Below, piece by piece: positions 36,946 to 45,049 of a DNA stretch of 64,000 nt. The notes beneath the pieces were generated by a model that saw only the letters and a list, made by a program, of their open reading frames with translations, searched no databases and was not told the origin of the DNA. Both the position numbers and the translations under genes were made by a program. How positions within the stretch are numbered: position 1 is the first letter of the stretch; every line of letters begins with the position of its first letter. This DNA is from CATQHP01 sp965205595 (GTDB lineage Bacteria > Acidobacteriota > Terriglobia > Bryobacterales > UBA6623), in NCBI GenBank assembly GCA_965205595.1, contig CBDBHI010000014.1:1-64000 (forward strand). The letters run 5' to 3'.

Positions 36946-37571
36946 TGGCATCCGCGGCGAAAACTACGCTCATCGATCCGCTGTTTGAGAGCAACCCGAT
37001 TGCGCCTCAGGTATTGGGCATTTGCTCGGCACTGGCGGTGACGACGAAGCTTGAGACTGCTTTTGTGATGTGTCTCGCCGTGACCAGCGTTCTAGCTCTA
37101 TCGAATCTATCGATTAGCGTGCTGCGAAACTTCATTCCCGGCAGCATCCGCATCATCGTGCAGTTGACGATCATCGCCTCGCTCGTGATTGTCACCGACC
37201 AAATTTTGACGGCGTATCTTTTCGAGATCAGCAAACAGCTCTCGGTGTTTGTGGGGCTGATCATTACGAACTGCATCATCATGGGCCGAGCCGAAGCGTT
37301 CGCGATGCAGAACGGACCGATCATGAGCTTGATCGACGGCATCGGCAACGGCTTGGGCTACAGCGTTGTGCTGATGGCGGTAGCGTTCCTACGCGAACTC
37401 CTCGCTCAGGGCAAGCTCTTCGGTATGACTGTTCTGGTGACCGCCAACGACGGCGGTTGCTACGTACCCAACGGCCTGCTCGGTGTTTCGGCCGGCGCAT
37501 TCTTCCTGATTGGACTCTTTATTTGGGCCCTGCGGACTTGGAAGCCCGATCAAGTCGAGGAGGAGGGCTAG
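36945..37571 (+). CDS. nqrD: Na+-NQR subunit D
   Basis: NqrD is a six-helix membrane subunit. Together with NqrE it binds a [2Fe-2S] cluster in the middle of the membrane. The 208-residue protein has the family signature LIDPLFESNPIAPQVLGICS and IITNCIIMGRAEAFAMQNGP with its conserved Cys. The ATG at 36945 overlaps the nqrC stop by one base. The last base of its TAG stop is the first base of an inserted IS630 element, so the coding sequence is preserved. Confidence 0.95.
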   Translation: MASAAKTTLIDPLFESNPIAPQVLGICSALAVTTKLETAFVMCLAVTSVLALSNLSISVLRNFIPGSIRIIVQLTIIASLVIVTDQILTAYLFEISKQLSVFVGLIITNCIIMGRAEAFAMQNGPIMSLIDGIGNGLGYSVVLMAVAFLRELLAQGKLFGMTVLVTANDGGCYVPNGLLGVSAGAFFLIGLFIWALRTWKPDQVEEEG

Positions 37572-38689
37572 TACTTAGTTGCGTAAGTTAGAATATTTAC
37601 TGGCGAGGGGACGAGGGGCGACGACGGTCTTGGTCCATTCGAACGGAGTAGCCTTGGAGTTGTAGACGCGGACGAAGCTGTCGATGGCCTCGCGCACCTG
37701 CCGGGGGGAAGTGAAACTCGCCCCCCGCAAGGCGCGGCGGCTCAGAATCGAAAACCACACCTCAACCTGATTCATCCACGAACTGTAGGTCGGCGTGTAG
37801 TGAAAATGGATGTTCGCATGACGTTGCAGCCAGCGGTCATTTTTGGGCTTGTGAGTGTTCAAGTTATCCAAGATGATGTGGATCTCGCGGCCTTCGTGGA
37901 TGGCCGCGATGTGGTTCATGAAGTCGAGAAACTCGCGACGCCGTCGGCGCCAATAGTGTCCGGCGATGATGAATCCGGTAGCCACTTCCAGCGCGGCGAA
38001 AAGCGGCGTCGTGCCGTGCCGCCTGTAGCCGTGCGAGAAGCCCGTCAAGGCCTTGCCGTTGGGCAAGCGTAGCCAGCCCTGCGCTCGCTCCAAGGCCTGG
38101 ATGCTCGGCTTCTCGTCGACCGCGAGCACCACGGCGTTTTCCGGCGGGCTGAGGTAGAGTCCGACAATGTCGGCGGCCTTGCGAGCGAACTCCGGGTCGG
38201 TTGACAAACACCAACTGCGCCGCCGCCGCAAGGACACGCCGAGCTGCCGCAGTACGCGCCAGACTTGATGCTTGCTGACGTCGCCGAGAGCTTCCGCGAG
38301 CAGTTCGCCTGTCCAAGTGGCGTGCCCTTCGGGCGGAGCTTCGTCGAGTTGGCAGAGGATGCGTTTGCGCGTCGCTTGGTCGTACCGCGCGGGCCTGCCG
38401 GAACGCGCTTGATCGCATAATCCCGCCAGACGTTGCTGGGCGAAGCGGGTGCGCCATTTCGACACGCGCGCCGCCGGGGATCCCAGTTGCCGGGCGATCT
38501 CGGCGGTCGAGGTAGCGGCGGCCGCCAGCAGCACAATGCGAGCGCGCTCCACCATGCGCCGTTCGGACTTGTGGCCGCGCACCCAGAGTCGCAGCGTCTC
38601 TTCTTCCTCGGCGTTCAGTCGAATCACCGTTGCCGGTCTTGCCATACCGACATTTTACAGTTAAAGGCCTTACTTTCGCAAGTTAGTAC
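37571..38689 (-). mobile_element. IS630 family element in the nqr operon
   Basis: The element is 1119 bases, bounded by TA at 37569-37570 and TA at 38690-38691, the target duplication expected for IS630. Its ends are imperfect inverted repeats: GTACTTAGTTGCGTAAGT at the left and, on the reverse strand at the right, GTACTAACTTGCGAAAGT. Removing the element and one TA restores nqrD stop TAG, then AACG, then the ATG of nqrE. A second, truncated copy with 2 differences over 146 bases lies at 61152-61297, which suggests recent transposition. Confidence 0.92.
37575..38645 (-). CDS. IS630 family transposase
   Basis: This 356-residue transposase has an N-terminal helix-turn-helix region (IARQLGSPAARVSKWRTRF), a second one around WTGELLAEALGDVSKHQVW, and a DDE domain with Asp in VLAVDEKPSI, Asp in HIILDNLNTHK and Glu in SSWMNQVEVWFS. 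The reading frame is intact, so the element may be mobile. It is on the strand opposite to the nqr genes, where it may reduce or separate expression of nqrE, nqrF, apbE and nqrM from the upstream promoter. Confidence 0.95.
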   Translation of the reverse strand: MARPATVIRLNAEEEETLRLWVRGHKSERRMVERARIVLLAAAATSTAEIARQLGSPAARVSKWRTRFAQQRLAGLCDQARSGRPARYDQATRKRILCQLDEAPPEGHATWTGELLAEALGDVSKHQVWRVLRQLGVSLRRRRSWCLSTDPEFARKAADIVGLYLSPPENAVVLAVDEKPSIQALERAQGWLRLPNGKALTGFSHGYRRHGTTPLFAALEVATGFIIAGHYWRRRRREFLDFMNHIAAIHEGREIHIILDNLNTHKPKNDRWLQRHANIHFHYTPTYSSWMNQVEVWFSILSRRALRGASFTSPRQVREAIDSFVRVYNSKATPFEWTKTVVAPRPLASKYSNLRN

Positions 38690-38696
38690 TAGAACG

Positions 38697-39311
38697 ATGG
38701 AACAGTACCTCAACCTCGCGATAAAGTCGATCTTCATCGACAACATGGCTCTGACGTTTTTCCTGGGCATGTGCTCGTTCTTGGCCTGCTCGAAAAAGGT
38801 CACTACGGCAATCGGGCTCGGCGCGGCGGTCGTGTTCGTTCAGACCGTGACCGTGCCGATGAACAACCTGATGTTCAGGTATCTGTTGAGCGACGGGGCT
38901 CTCGCCTGGATTACTCCTGAACTGGCCGCGTACGATCTGTCGTTCCTCGGATTTCTCTGTTACATCGGCACGATAGCGGCGATGGTGCAAATTGTCGAGA
39001 TGACGCTTGACCGCTACGCGCCTCCTCTCTATGCGGCGCTGGGCGTATTTCTCCCGCTGATCGCGGTGAACTGCGCCACCTTGGGCGGTTCGCTGCTGAT
39101 GGTTGAGCGCGACTACACCTTGGCTGAGAGCGTTGTATTCGGATTCGGCTCGGGGGCGGGATGGGCGCTGGCGATCATCGCTCTGGCCTCGATTCGCGAG
39201 CGCATGCGCTACAGCAACGTTCCCCATGGCCTGCGCGGACTAGGCATGACATTCGTTCTCACCGGACTGATGGCGATTGGGTTCATGGCGTTCGGCGGAA
39301 TTCAGCTATAG
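38697..39311 (+). CDS. nqrE: Na+-NQR subunit E
   Basis: NqrE is the six-helix partner of NqrD and has a topologically inverted fold; the pair holds an iron-sulfur cluster. The 204-residue protein begins EQYLNLAIKSIFIDNMALTF, contains FFLGMCSFLACSKKV and ends IGFMAFGGIQL, all typical. The ATG at 38697 lies 5 bases after the TA that flanks the IS630 insertion. A longer in-frame stretch reaches back into the insertion sequence but does not belong to the protein. The upstream ribosome site (GAGGAGGG at the end of nqrD) has been moved away by the insertion. Confidence 0.95.
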   Translation: MEQYLNLAIKSIFIDNMALTFFLGMCSFLACSKKVTTAIGLGAAVVFVQTVTVPMNNLMFRYLLSDGALAWITPELAAYDLSFLGFLCYIGTIAAMVQIVEMTLDRYAPPLYAALGVFLPLIAVNCATLGGSLLMVERDYTLAESVVFGFGSGAGWALAIIALASIRERMRYSNVPHGLRGLGMTFVLTGLMAIGFMAFGGIQL

Positions 39312-40566
39312 ACGAGAGACCCCAGGCGTAATAGTCATTAACACCATTCTCCTCGGCGTATTCATGTTCACGGTCGTCATATTGACGCTCGTGGCCGTCT
39401 TGATGATGGCGAAGAACAAGTTGGTCGCCAGCGGTAACGTCAATATTTTGATTAACGGCGACCCGGCAAACGCGCTCACGGTCCCCTCTGGCGGAACCCT
39501 GCTGGGCACCCTCGCCAACAACAAGATTTTTATCCCCTCGGCCTGCGGCGGCAAGGGCAGCTGTGGGGTCTGCAAGGTTGGCGTCCTTACCGGAGGCGGG
39601 GCGATGCTGCCGACCGAAACGGGACACATCACGCGGGGCGAGGCGCGCGAGGGCTGTCGGCTTTCGTGCCAGGTAAAAGTCAAAGGGGACATGGAAATCA
39701 AAGTCCCCAGCGAGGTGTTCTCGGTCAAGCGCTGGATGTGTACGGTGCGCTCGAATGACAACGTGGCAACGTTCATCAAAGAACTGGTGCTCGAACTCCC
39801 CGAGGGCGAGGCCGTTCCGTTCCGTGCGGGCGGCTACATCCAAATTACTTGCCCGCCCCACGTTGCCGAATACAAAGACATGCTGATCGGCGACGAGTAC
39901 CGCGAAGACTGGGACAAATTCAACCTTTGGCAGTACGTCTCGACAGTCGAAGAGCCGGTGGAGCCCGCCTATTCGATGGCAAACTACCCCGACGAACGCG
40001 GCATCATCATGCTTAACGTGCGTGTGGCTTCACCGCCACCTCGTTCGCCGAAGGGAACGCCCCCGGGAATCATGTCGTCGTTCATATTCAACTTGAAGCC
40101 AGGAGACAAGGTTGAAATCGCCGGCCCGTTTGGCGAGTTTTTTGCCCGCGATACTGAGGCTGAAATGGTCTTCATCGGTGGCGGCGCGGGCATGGCGCCG
40201 ATGCGCTCTCACATTTTTGACCAGTTCAGGCGTTTGAGTACAAAGCGAAAAGTGACGTTTTGGTACGGTGCGCGGAGTCTGCGCGAGGCTTTCTACGTCG
40301 ATCACTTCGCTGCGATTGCCGCCGAAAACCCGAATTTCAAGTGGTACTTGGCTTTGTCGGACCCGCTGCCCGAAGATAACTGGCAAGGCTACACCGGTTT
40401 CATTCACCAGGTGTTACTCGACAATTATTTGAAGGACCACTCAGCGCCCGAAGATTGTGAATACTACATGTGCGGACCGCCGCCGATGATGACGGCCTGT
40501 TTCAATATGCTCGACGGCCTCGGTGTCGAGCCTGGGAACATCCTGTTCGACGACTTCGGCGGCTAG
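39277..40566 (+). CDS. nqrF: Na+-NQR subunit F
   Basis: NqrF is the NADH-oxidising subunit. An N-terminal membrane helix (TILLGVFMFTVVILTLVAVL) precedes a [2Fe-2S] ferredoxin domain (SACGGKGSCGVC, then RLSCQVK) and a ferredoxin-reductase domain with FAD motif AYSMANYP and NADH motif FIGGGAGMAPMRSH. The ending NILFDDFGG is conserved. The first 20 or so residues from ATG 39277 do not resemble the family. Homologues begin near the TILLGV segment, but no normal start codon is found there, so the start is uncertain or a base is wrong. Confidence 0.95.
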   Translation: MGSWRSAEFSYRRETPGVIVINTILLGVFMFTVVILTLVAVLMMAKNKLVASGNVNILINGDPANALTVPSGGTLLGTLANNKIFIPSACGGKGSCGVCKVGVLTGGGAMLPTETGHITRGEAREGCRLSCQVKVKGDMEIKVPSEVFSVKRWMCTVRSNDNVATFIKELVLELPEGEAVPFRAGGYIQITCPPHVAEYKDMLIGDEYREDWDKFNLWQYVSTVEEPVEPAYSMANYPDERGIIMLNVRVASPPPRSPKGTPPGIMSSFIFNLKPGDKVEIAGPFGEFFARDTEAEMVFIGGGAGMAPMRSHIFDQFRRLSTKRKVTFWYGARSLREAFYVDHFAAIAAENPNFKWYLALSDPLPEDNWQGYTGFIHQVLLDNYLKDHSAPEDCEYYMCGPPPMMTACFNMLDGLGVEPGNILFDDFGG

Positions 40567-40677
40567 CAAATGGGCGCGACAGCGCTCGACTCGATCTTAG
40601 GCGCTCCGTCACGTGGCAGTCCGTTGTGTTGGAGCCGCGCGCGTCAGCAAGCGGTTTCCACGGATCGATCAATCTCT

Positions 40678-41742
40678 TTGGAGCAACCGGGTAACGACGC
40701 GCGCCGCTCCAACCCTAGATTCGTAAAACTGTTCGCGTTCGCGATGTCAGTCGCTTTATTAACGGCCTGCGAGAAGCCGGCAGTTCCACAGGCTCAGACT
40801 TTCCAAGGTGAAACGATGGGGACGACCTACAACGTCTCGATCGTCTCCGCCAAGCCGCTAGACGACGCGCGCGTTCGTTCGGTAATCGACGCCGAACTCG
40901 ATAGCGTCGATCGGGCGATGTCGACTTATCGCGACGACTCGGAACTCTCGCTATTCAACCGGCATTCGTCTGGCGAGCCGTTCGCTCTCAGCGCCGAGAC
41001 GTTCGCCGTTTTCGCTGCCGCGCGGGCGGTGAGCGTGGCGTCCGGCGGCGCCTTCGATATCACCGTCGGTCCGTTGGTCGAAGCATGGGGGTTTGGCCGT
41101 ACAAAGCCTACTGTGATCCCAACATCCGACATGGTCGAATCGCTCAAGGAGCGAACCGGGTGGATAAAAGTTCTCTTCGACTCGGGCTCGCATTCGGTTC
41201 GCAAGGCCGTACACCAGATCGAATGCGACCTCTCGGCGATCGCCAAAGGCTACGCGGTCGACCGGGTCTCTGAAGCCCTCTCGCAGCTTGGGCAAAACAG
41301 CCACATGGTCGAGGTTGGCGGGGAAGTCCGGGTGCGTGGGCTCAACGCCGAAGGAAATCGATGGCGAATTGGGATTGAGGCTCCCGGCCACGCGGGTGGC
41401 GTGGCGCATCGAATATTGCCGCTCAGCGATATTGCGCTGGCGACATCCGGCGATTACCGCAATTTTCGTGAAATCGACGGCAGGCGCTACTCACACACGA
41501 TCGATCCGCGGACCGGGCGCCCGGTCGAACATCGCACGGCCTCGGTCACCGTGCTCGCCAAGACTGCGATGCGCGCGGACGCCTACGCTACCGCAATACT
41601 CGTGCTCGGTGAAACCTCTGGACTTGAACTCGCGGAACGCGAGGGTTTGGCGGTGTTGATGCTTGTCCGGGGAGACGACGGAGGCTTCGACGAGCTTGCT
41701 TCGGCAGCCTTCGATGAGACAATGAGATCAGGACAACCGTGA
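40678..41742 (+). CDS. apbE: FAD:protein FMN transferase lipoprotein
   Basis: ApbE uses FAD and Mg2+ to attach FMN to Thr residues of NqrB and NqrC. From TTG 40678 the protein has a basic leader and a lipobox (ALLTAC, Cys31), placing it on the periplasmic side. Conserved motifs are GETMGTTYNVS, AFDITVGPLVEAWGFG, AIAKGYAVDRV, VEVGGEVRV, TSGDYRNF and SHTIDPRTGRPV. An in-frame ATG at 40570 would add 36 residues before the leader, and ATG 40744 would remove the basic part. Its location directly after nqrF fits its role in the complex. Confidence 0.93.
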   Translation: MEQPGNDARRSNPRFVKLFAFAMSVALLTACEKPAVPQAQTFQGETMGTTYNVSIVSAKPLDDARVRSVIDAELDSVDRAMSTYRDDSELSLFNRHSSGEPFALSAETFAVFAAARAVSVASGGAFDITVGPLVEAWGFGRTKPTVIPTSDMVESLKERTGWIKVLFDSGSHSVRKAVHQIECDLSAIAKGYAVDRVSEALSQLGQNSHMVEVGGEVRVRGLNAEGNRWRIGIEAPGHAGGVAHRILPLSDIALATSGDYRNFREIDGRRYSHTIDPRTGRPVEHRTASVTVLAKTAMRADAYATAILVLGETSGLELAEREGLAVLMLVRGDDGGFDELASAAFDETMRSGQP

Positions 41743-41933
41743 TTCTGCTAGCCCTCACTATCGGCATCGTCGCCATTGCGAGGGCCATCATGGCGGTGGG
41801 CGTGATCCTCAATAACCGCTGTCTGCGGGGTTCGTGCGGCGGGGCTGAGGTTTTCGATGACGACGGCGAGCCCTTAACGTGTAGTGCTTGCCCCAAACGC
41901 AAAGAGCGCGAAGCCGAGATCGCGGCGACCTGA
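41739..41933 (+). CDS. nqrM: Na+-NQR maturation protein NqrM
   Basis: NqrM is a small membrane protein needed for assembly of Na+-NQR, probably by delivering iron to the NqrD/NqrE cluster. The 64-residue protein has one membrane helix (about residues 3-23) followed by the four-Cys pattern CLRGSCGG and CSACPK. Its GTG start overlaps the TGA of apbE by 4 bases. It completes the operon. Confidence 0.88.
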   Translation: MILLALTIGIVAIARAIMAVGVILNNRCLRGSCGGAEVFDDDGEPLTCSACPKRKEREAEIAAT

Positions 41934-42091
41934 GGCGGTTGGCACCTCGCGAGGGTGCCCGATGCGGCGTCGAACAACGCGAATCATTCTGTCGGCTTGT
42001 TCGATCCAGCTACTACCCGTCGTGTGCTCAACGTTGCTACCGCGGCGTGACTTACCGAGAGTTCGCACGGCCCCGACCTAAGCCCATACCC

Positions 42092-42138
42092 AAAAAAATG
42101 CCCGGCCTTCAACTGCAAGGAGCAGTCGAAGACCGGGC
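42092..42138 (-). terminator. Rho-independent terminator of amtB
   Basis: Read on the minus strand, GCCCGG at 42138-42133 pairs with CCGGGC at 42105-42100, extended by TCTTC with GAAGG. It is followed by a run of seven T (plus-strand A at 42092-42098). It lies 36 bases after the amtB stop. The stem could also slow transcription coming from nqrM. Confidence 0.85.
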
Positions 42139-42173
42139 TTTAGTGAGGGGTTCAACTCTAATGAACGACCTGT

Positions 42174-43577
42174 CTAGGTGCCGCTCGAGCCAGTGTAGGT
42201 GCCACCCGAAACAACGAAGTCCGGGTACGCGCTTGCTCCGTGTTCGCTAAAGTCGAGGCCGGCGCGCTCTTCTTCTTCGCTGACGCGAATGCCGACCGTG
42301 GCTTTAACAACCTTAAACAGTATGAATGCCGTGCCGAACGTCCAGACGAAGCAGGCAACGATGCCCGTGATCTGAATCACGAGTTGGCCCATCATGTCGT
42401 AGTCACTGTGTCCGTAGAACAGCGCTTCGTTCAACAGAGCGCACGCCAATGTTCCCCACACGCCACAAATGCCGTGGACGGATATAGCTCCAACCGGATC
42501 GTCGATCTTGATCTTGTCGAAGAACAGTACGCTGAAGACCACCAGGCAACCGGCAACCGCTCCAACGATCAATGCGCCCAGGGGTGTAACGATGTCGCAC
42601 GGGGCCGTGATGCCAACCAGGCCGGCGAGCACGCCGTTGAGAGTCATGCCAATATCCGGCTTGCCGAACTTGAACCAAGAAACGAACATCGCAGACGCCG
42701 ATCCGGCGCAAGCGGCCAAGAACGTATTGACGGCAATACGCGCGATGGAGCCATCCGCGGTGGTTGTCGAGCCGGCGTTAAATCCGAACCAACCCAGGAA
42801 CAGAATGAAAACCCCCAGCGATGCCATTGTCATGCTGTGGCCGGGAATTGGTCGTGCTCTACCGTTTGAATCAAACTTGCCGATGCGCGGCCCGACCACG
42901 ATCGCACCCGCCAAAGCTGCCCACGCGCCCACCGAGTGAACCACTGTCGACCCGGCAAAATCGAGGAATCCCATATTGGCGAGCCAGGCGCCCGACTGGT
43001 CGCTCAGCAGCAGCGTTCCCCAGGCCCAGTGCCCAAACACGGGGTAAATGATCGCCGAAATCACGATCGAGTAACAGAGGTAGCCAGTGAACTTGGTTCG
43101 CTCGGCCATGGCGCCCGAGACGATTGTCGCGGCGGTTGCGGCGAACACTACCTGGAACATCCAGAAGGTGTACTCCCATTGCCCGTCAGCACCAGTGTTG
43201 TCTGGCGAAAGCATAAAATGGTCGCCGCCAACGCACATCGCGGTGCTTGCGCCGAACATCAAACCAAACCCGAGCAGCCAGTAACTGATCGCGCCGAGCG
43301 ACATGTCGAGCAGGTTTTTCATCATGATGTGCGCGGCGCTCTTGGCGCGCGTGAAGCCCGACTCTACAAACGCGAAACCAGCTTGCATCCAAAAAACTAG
43401 GCAGGCCGCGAGCAGCGTCCATAGGATGTTGGCGTGGGTCTGTACCGTTTCGATCGCGGCCTGTAGATCAGCCACGGTTGGCTCCTGGGCGGCTAGCGTG
43501 GTCGCTCCCAAAGCGATCAGTGCGGCCGCTCTTATCGGCTTAGCGAATGCCGCCTTCTTCAAGATTCCCTGTAACAT
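42174..43577 (-). CDS. amtB: Ammonium transporter
   Basis: This is an Amt/MEP/Rh channel for ammonium uptake in the inner membrane. From ATG 43577 the protein has 467 residues with a cleavable signal peptide (ALIALGATTLAAQ) and about 11 membrane helices. The pore motifs include WMQAGFAFVESG, the twin His in YPVFGHWAWG and ISVHGICGVWG, and DFAGSTVVHSVGAWAALAG. A GGAGTC ribosome site lies before the ATG, which supports it over a longer open frame. No glnK gene is seen next to it. A strong terminator follows. Confidence 0.96.
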   Translation of the reverse strand: MLQGILKKAAFAKPIRAAALIALGATTLAAQEPTVADLQAAIETVQTHANILWTLLAACLVFWMQAGFAFVESGFTRAKSAAHIMMKNLLDMSLGAISYWLLGFGLMFGASTAMCVGGDHFMLSPDNTGADGQWEYTFWMFQVVFAATAATIVSGAMAERTKFTGYLCYSIVISAIIYPVFGHWAWGTLLLSDQSGAWLANMGFLDFAGSTVVHSVGAWAALAGAIVVGPRIGKFDSNGRARPIPGHSMTMASLGVFILFLGWFGFNAGSTTTADGSIARIAVNTFLAACAGSASAMFVSWFKFGKPDIGMTLNGVLAGLVGITAPCDIVTPLGALIVGAVAGCLVVFSVLFFDKIKIDDPVGAISVHGICGVWGTLACALLNEALFYGHSDYDMMGQLVIQITGIVACFVWTFGTAFILFKVVKATVGIRVSEEEERAGLDFSEHGASAYPDFVVSGGTYTGSSGT

Positions 43578-43954
43578 GATTTGACTCCTACCCTTCGAGC
43601 GAACACGGCGACTCTGCCTCTTCAAACCTGTTCGCGATGAACCGGTTCGAGACACACGAATCCCAATCAATCTGCCTACGAGAACCCGACGTCATGGTCG
43701 GGAGCAAGACGACGAAATGTGTCGCCCCTCAGGGCTTGGCCGAACCTTCCGGGCCCGTCCCAACCCCGATGTCAGTAGCGGGTCGAGCCGCTCTGCTCAC
43801 TGTTGAGAACCAATATATCGCGCAGGCATTCGCGAGCGGAAGCAAAATGTTTCTATGGGGCCTATAAAGGGATTGATGGGCGCAATCCAAGGAACTGCGC
43901 GGCCGAACGCTGGTTGAATTCAGTGAAGCGTTGCGCGAATGTGACCCGAGCGAT
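43578..43954. other. Intergenic region upstream of amtB
   Basis: This 377-base region holds the amtB promoter on the minus strand. A 10-bp palindrome GAACCGGTTC at 43639-43648 might be an operator. I looked for a sigma-54 type promoter and did not find one. A short open frame on the plus strand (43637-43867) has no recognisable features. Confidence 0.4.
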
Positions 43955-45037
43955 CTATATGCCTAAGCCGTGAGCTAGGCGGTCAAGGTGCCAGTTGGTG
44001 TCGCCGAAGATGTATTCGCACGATTTTGCCCGCCTGAGGTAGAGGTGCAGGTCTTGCTCCCAAGTGAAGCCGATTCCGCCGTGGAGCTGAATCGCTTTCT
44101 TGCTTCCTTCGGTGTACGCCTGGTTGGCCGCCGCTTTTGCCATTGAGGCGGCTTTGGCGAGCTTCTCAGGTTCCTCGTCGGCAACCGCCGCGGCGTAATA
44201 GACTGCCGTGCGGGCCTGTTCGAGGTCGATTAGGACGTCCGCGGCTTTGTGCTGAACCGCCTGAAAAGTCGCTACCGAGCGACCGAATTGCTTGCGCTGC
44301 TTGATGTAGCTCACGGTTTGGTCAAGTATGTCAGCGACTCCGCCAACCATTTCAGCCGCGAGCGCGATCGTGGCTTTGTCGATGACTGTTTGCAGGTCGC
44401 CTACCGTGCCTGCGCCGATTTTTTCGGCTGCGGCTATCTGATAACTGACCTCGAAGGTCGGTCGTGTGACGTCCATTGAGCCCAAGTTCGTGACGCTGGA
44501 TTCTTTCGCGATCACCAACTCAACCGAATTGCCGCCGGTGCGATTGACGCAGAGGATGAGATCCGCGCGGGCGGCGTCGGGGACATGACGCTTCGTGACG
44601 CTGTCGCCAGTTGGAGGCTGCAACATCATCACGGTCCACCCGGAGCCCTGCTCGTAAACCCCCAGGGTGGCGCGAATCTCGCCCTCCGCGATTTTTGGGA
44701 GGTAGCCGGCCTTAGCTGAGTCGCTACCGAGATGCTCCAATGCAAGCGCGGCCAACACCCCGCTAGAGAGCAGACTGCCCGGCACGAGGCGCCGCCCGGC
44801 CTCTTCCATCAAAACCGCCAAATCGAAATTGCCGAGGCCGAGGCCTTCGTGTTCTTCGGCCACCAGCAGGCCCGGCCAACCAAGCTCAATAATCTTTGAC
44901 CAGAAGGCGTCGGATGCTGCGTCGGCATCCGCCGGATCGAGCATCCGGCGCAACTCGGCCGACGGCCATTCTTGAGTCAGGAAATCGCGCGCGGAATTGC
45001 GGAGCAATAGTTGTTCGTCAGTGAGACTGAAGTTCAT
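43955..45037 (-). CDS. Acyl-CoA dehydrogenase, small-subunit type
   Basis: This 360-residue FAD enzyme matches acyl-CoA dehydrogenases (NFSLTDEQLLLRNSARDFL at the start and QLHGGIGFTWEQDLHLYLRR near the end). The middle strand domain is divergent, and the usual catalytic Glu cannot be seen at either common position. Such proteins often pair with a second acyl-CoA dehydrogenase in heteromers that act on dicarboxyl-CoA or steroid-side-chain substrates. The partner gene is 12 bases upstream, which supports a two-subunit enzyme. Confidence 0.88.
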   Translation of the reverse strand: MNFSLTDEQLLLRNSARDFLTQEWPSAELRRMLDPADADAASDAFWSKIIELGWPGLLVAEEHEGLGLGNFDLAVLMEEAGRRLVPGSLLSSGVLAALALEHLGSDSAKAGYLPKIAEGEIRATLGVYEQGSGWTVMMLQPPTGDSVTKRHVPDAARADLILCVNRTGGNSVELVIAKESSVTNLGSMDVTRPTFEVSYQIAAAEKIGAGTVGDLQTVIDKATIALAAEMVGGVADILDQTVSYIKQRKQFGRSVATFQAVQHKAADVLIDLEQARTAVYYAAAVADEEPEKLAKAASMAKAAANQAYTEGSKKAIQLHGGIGFTWEQDLHLYLRRAKSCEYIFGDTNWHLDRLAHGLGI

Positions 45038-45049
45038 CGTCGATGCTCC

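Noticed and set aside
43637..43867. A 76-codon plus-strand frame upstream of amtB
   Set aside because: No ribosome site, no domain or motif, and atypical composition; it lies where the amtB promoter should be.
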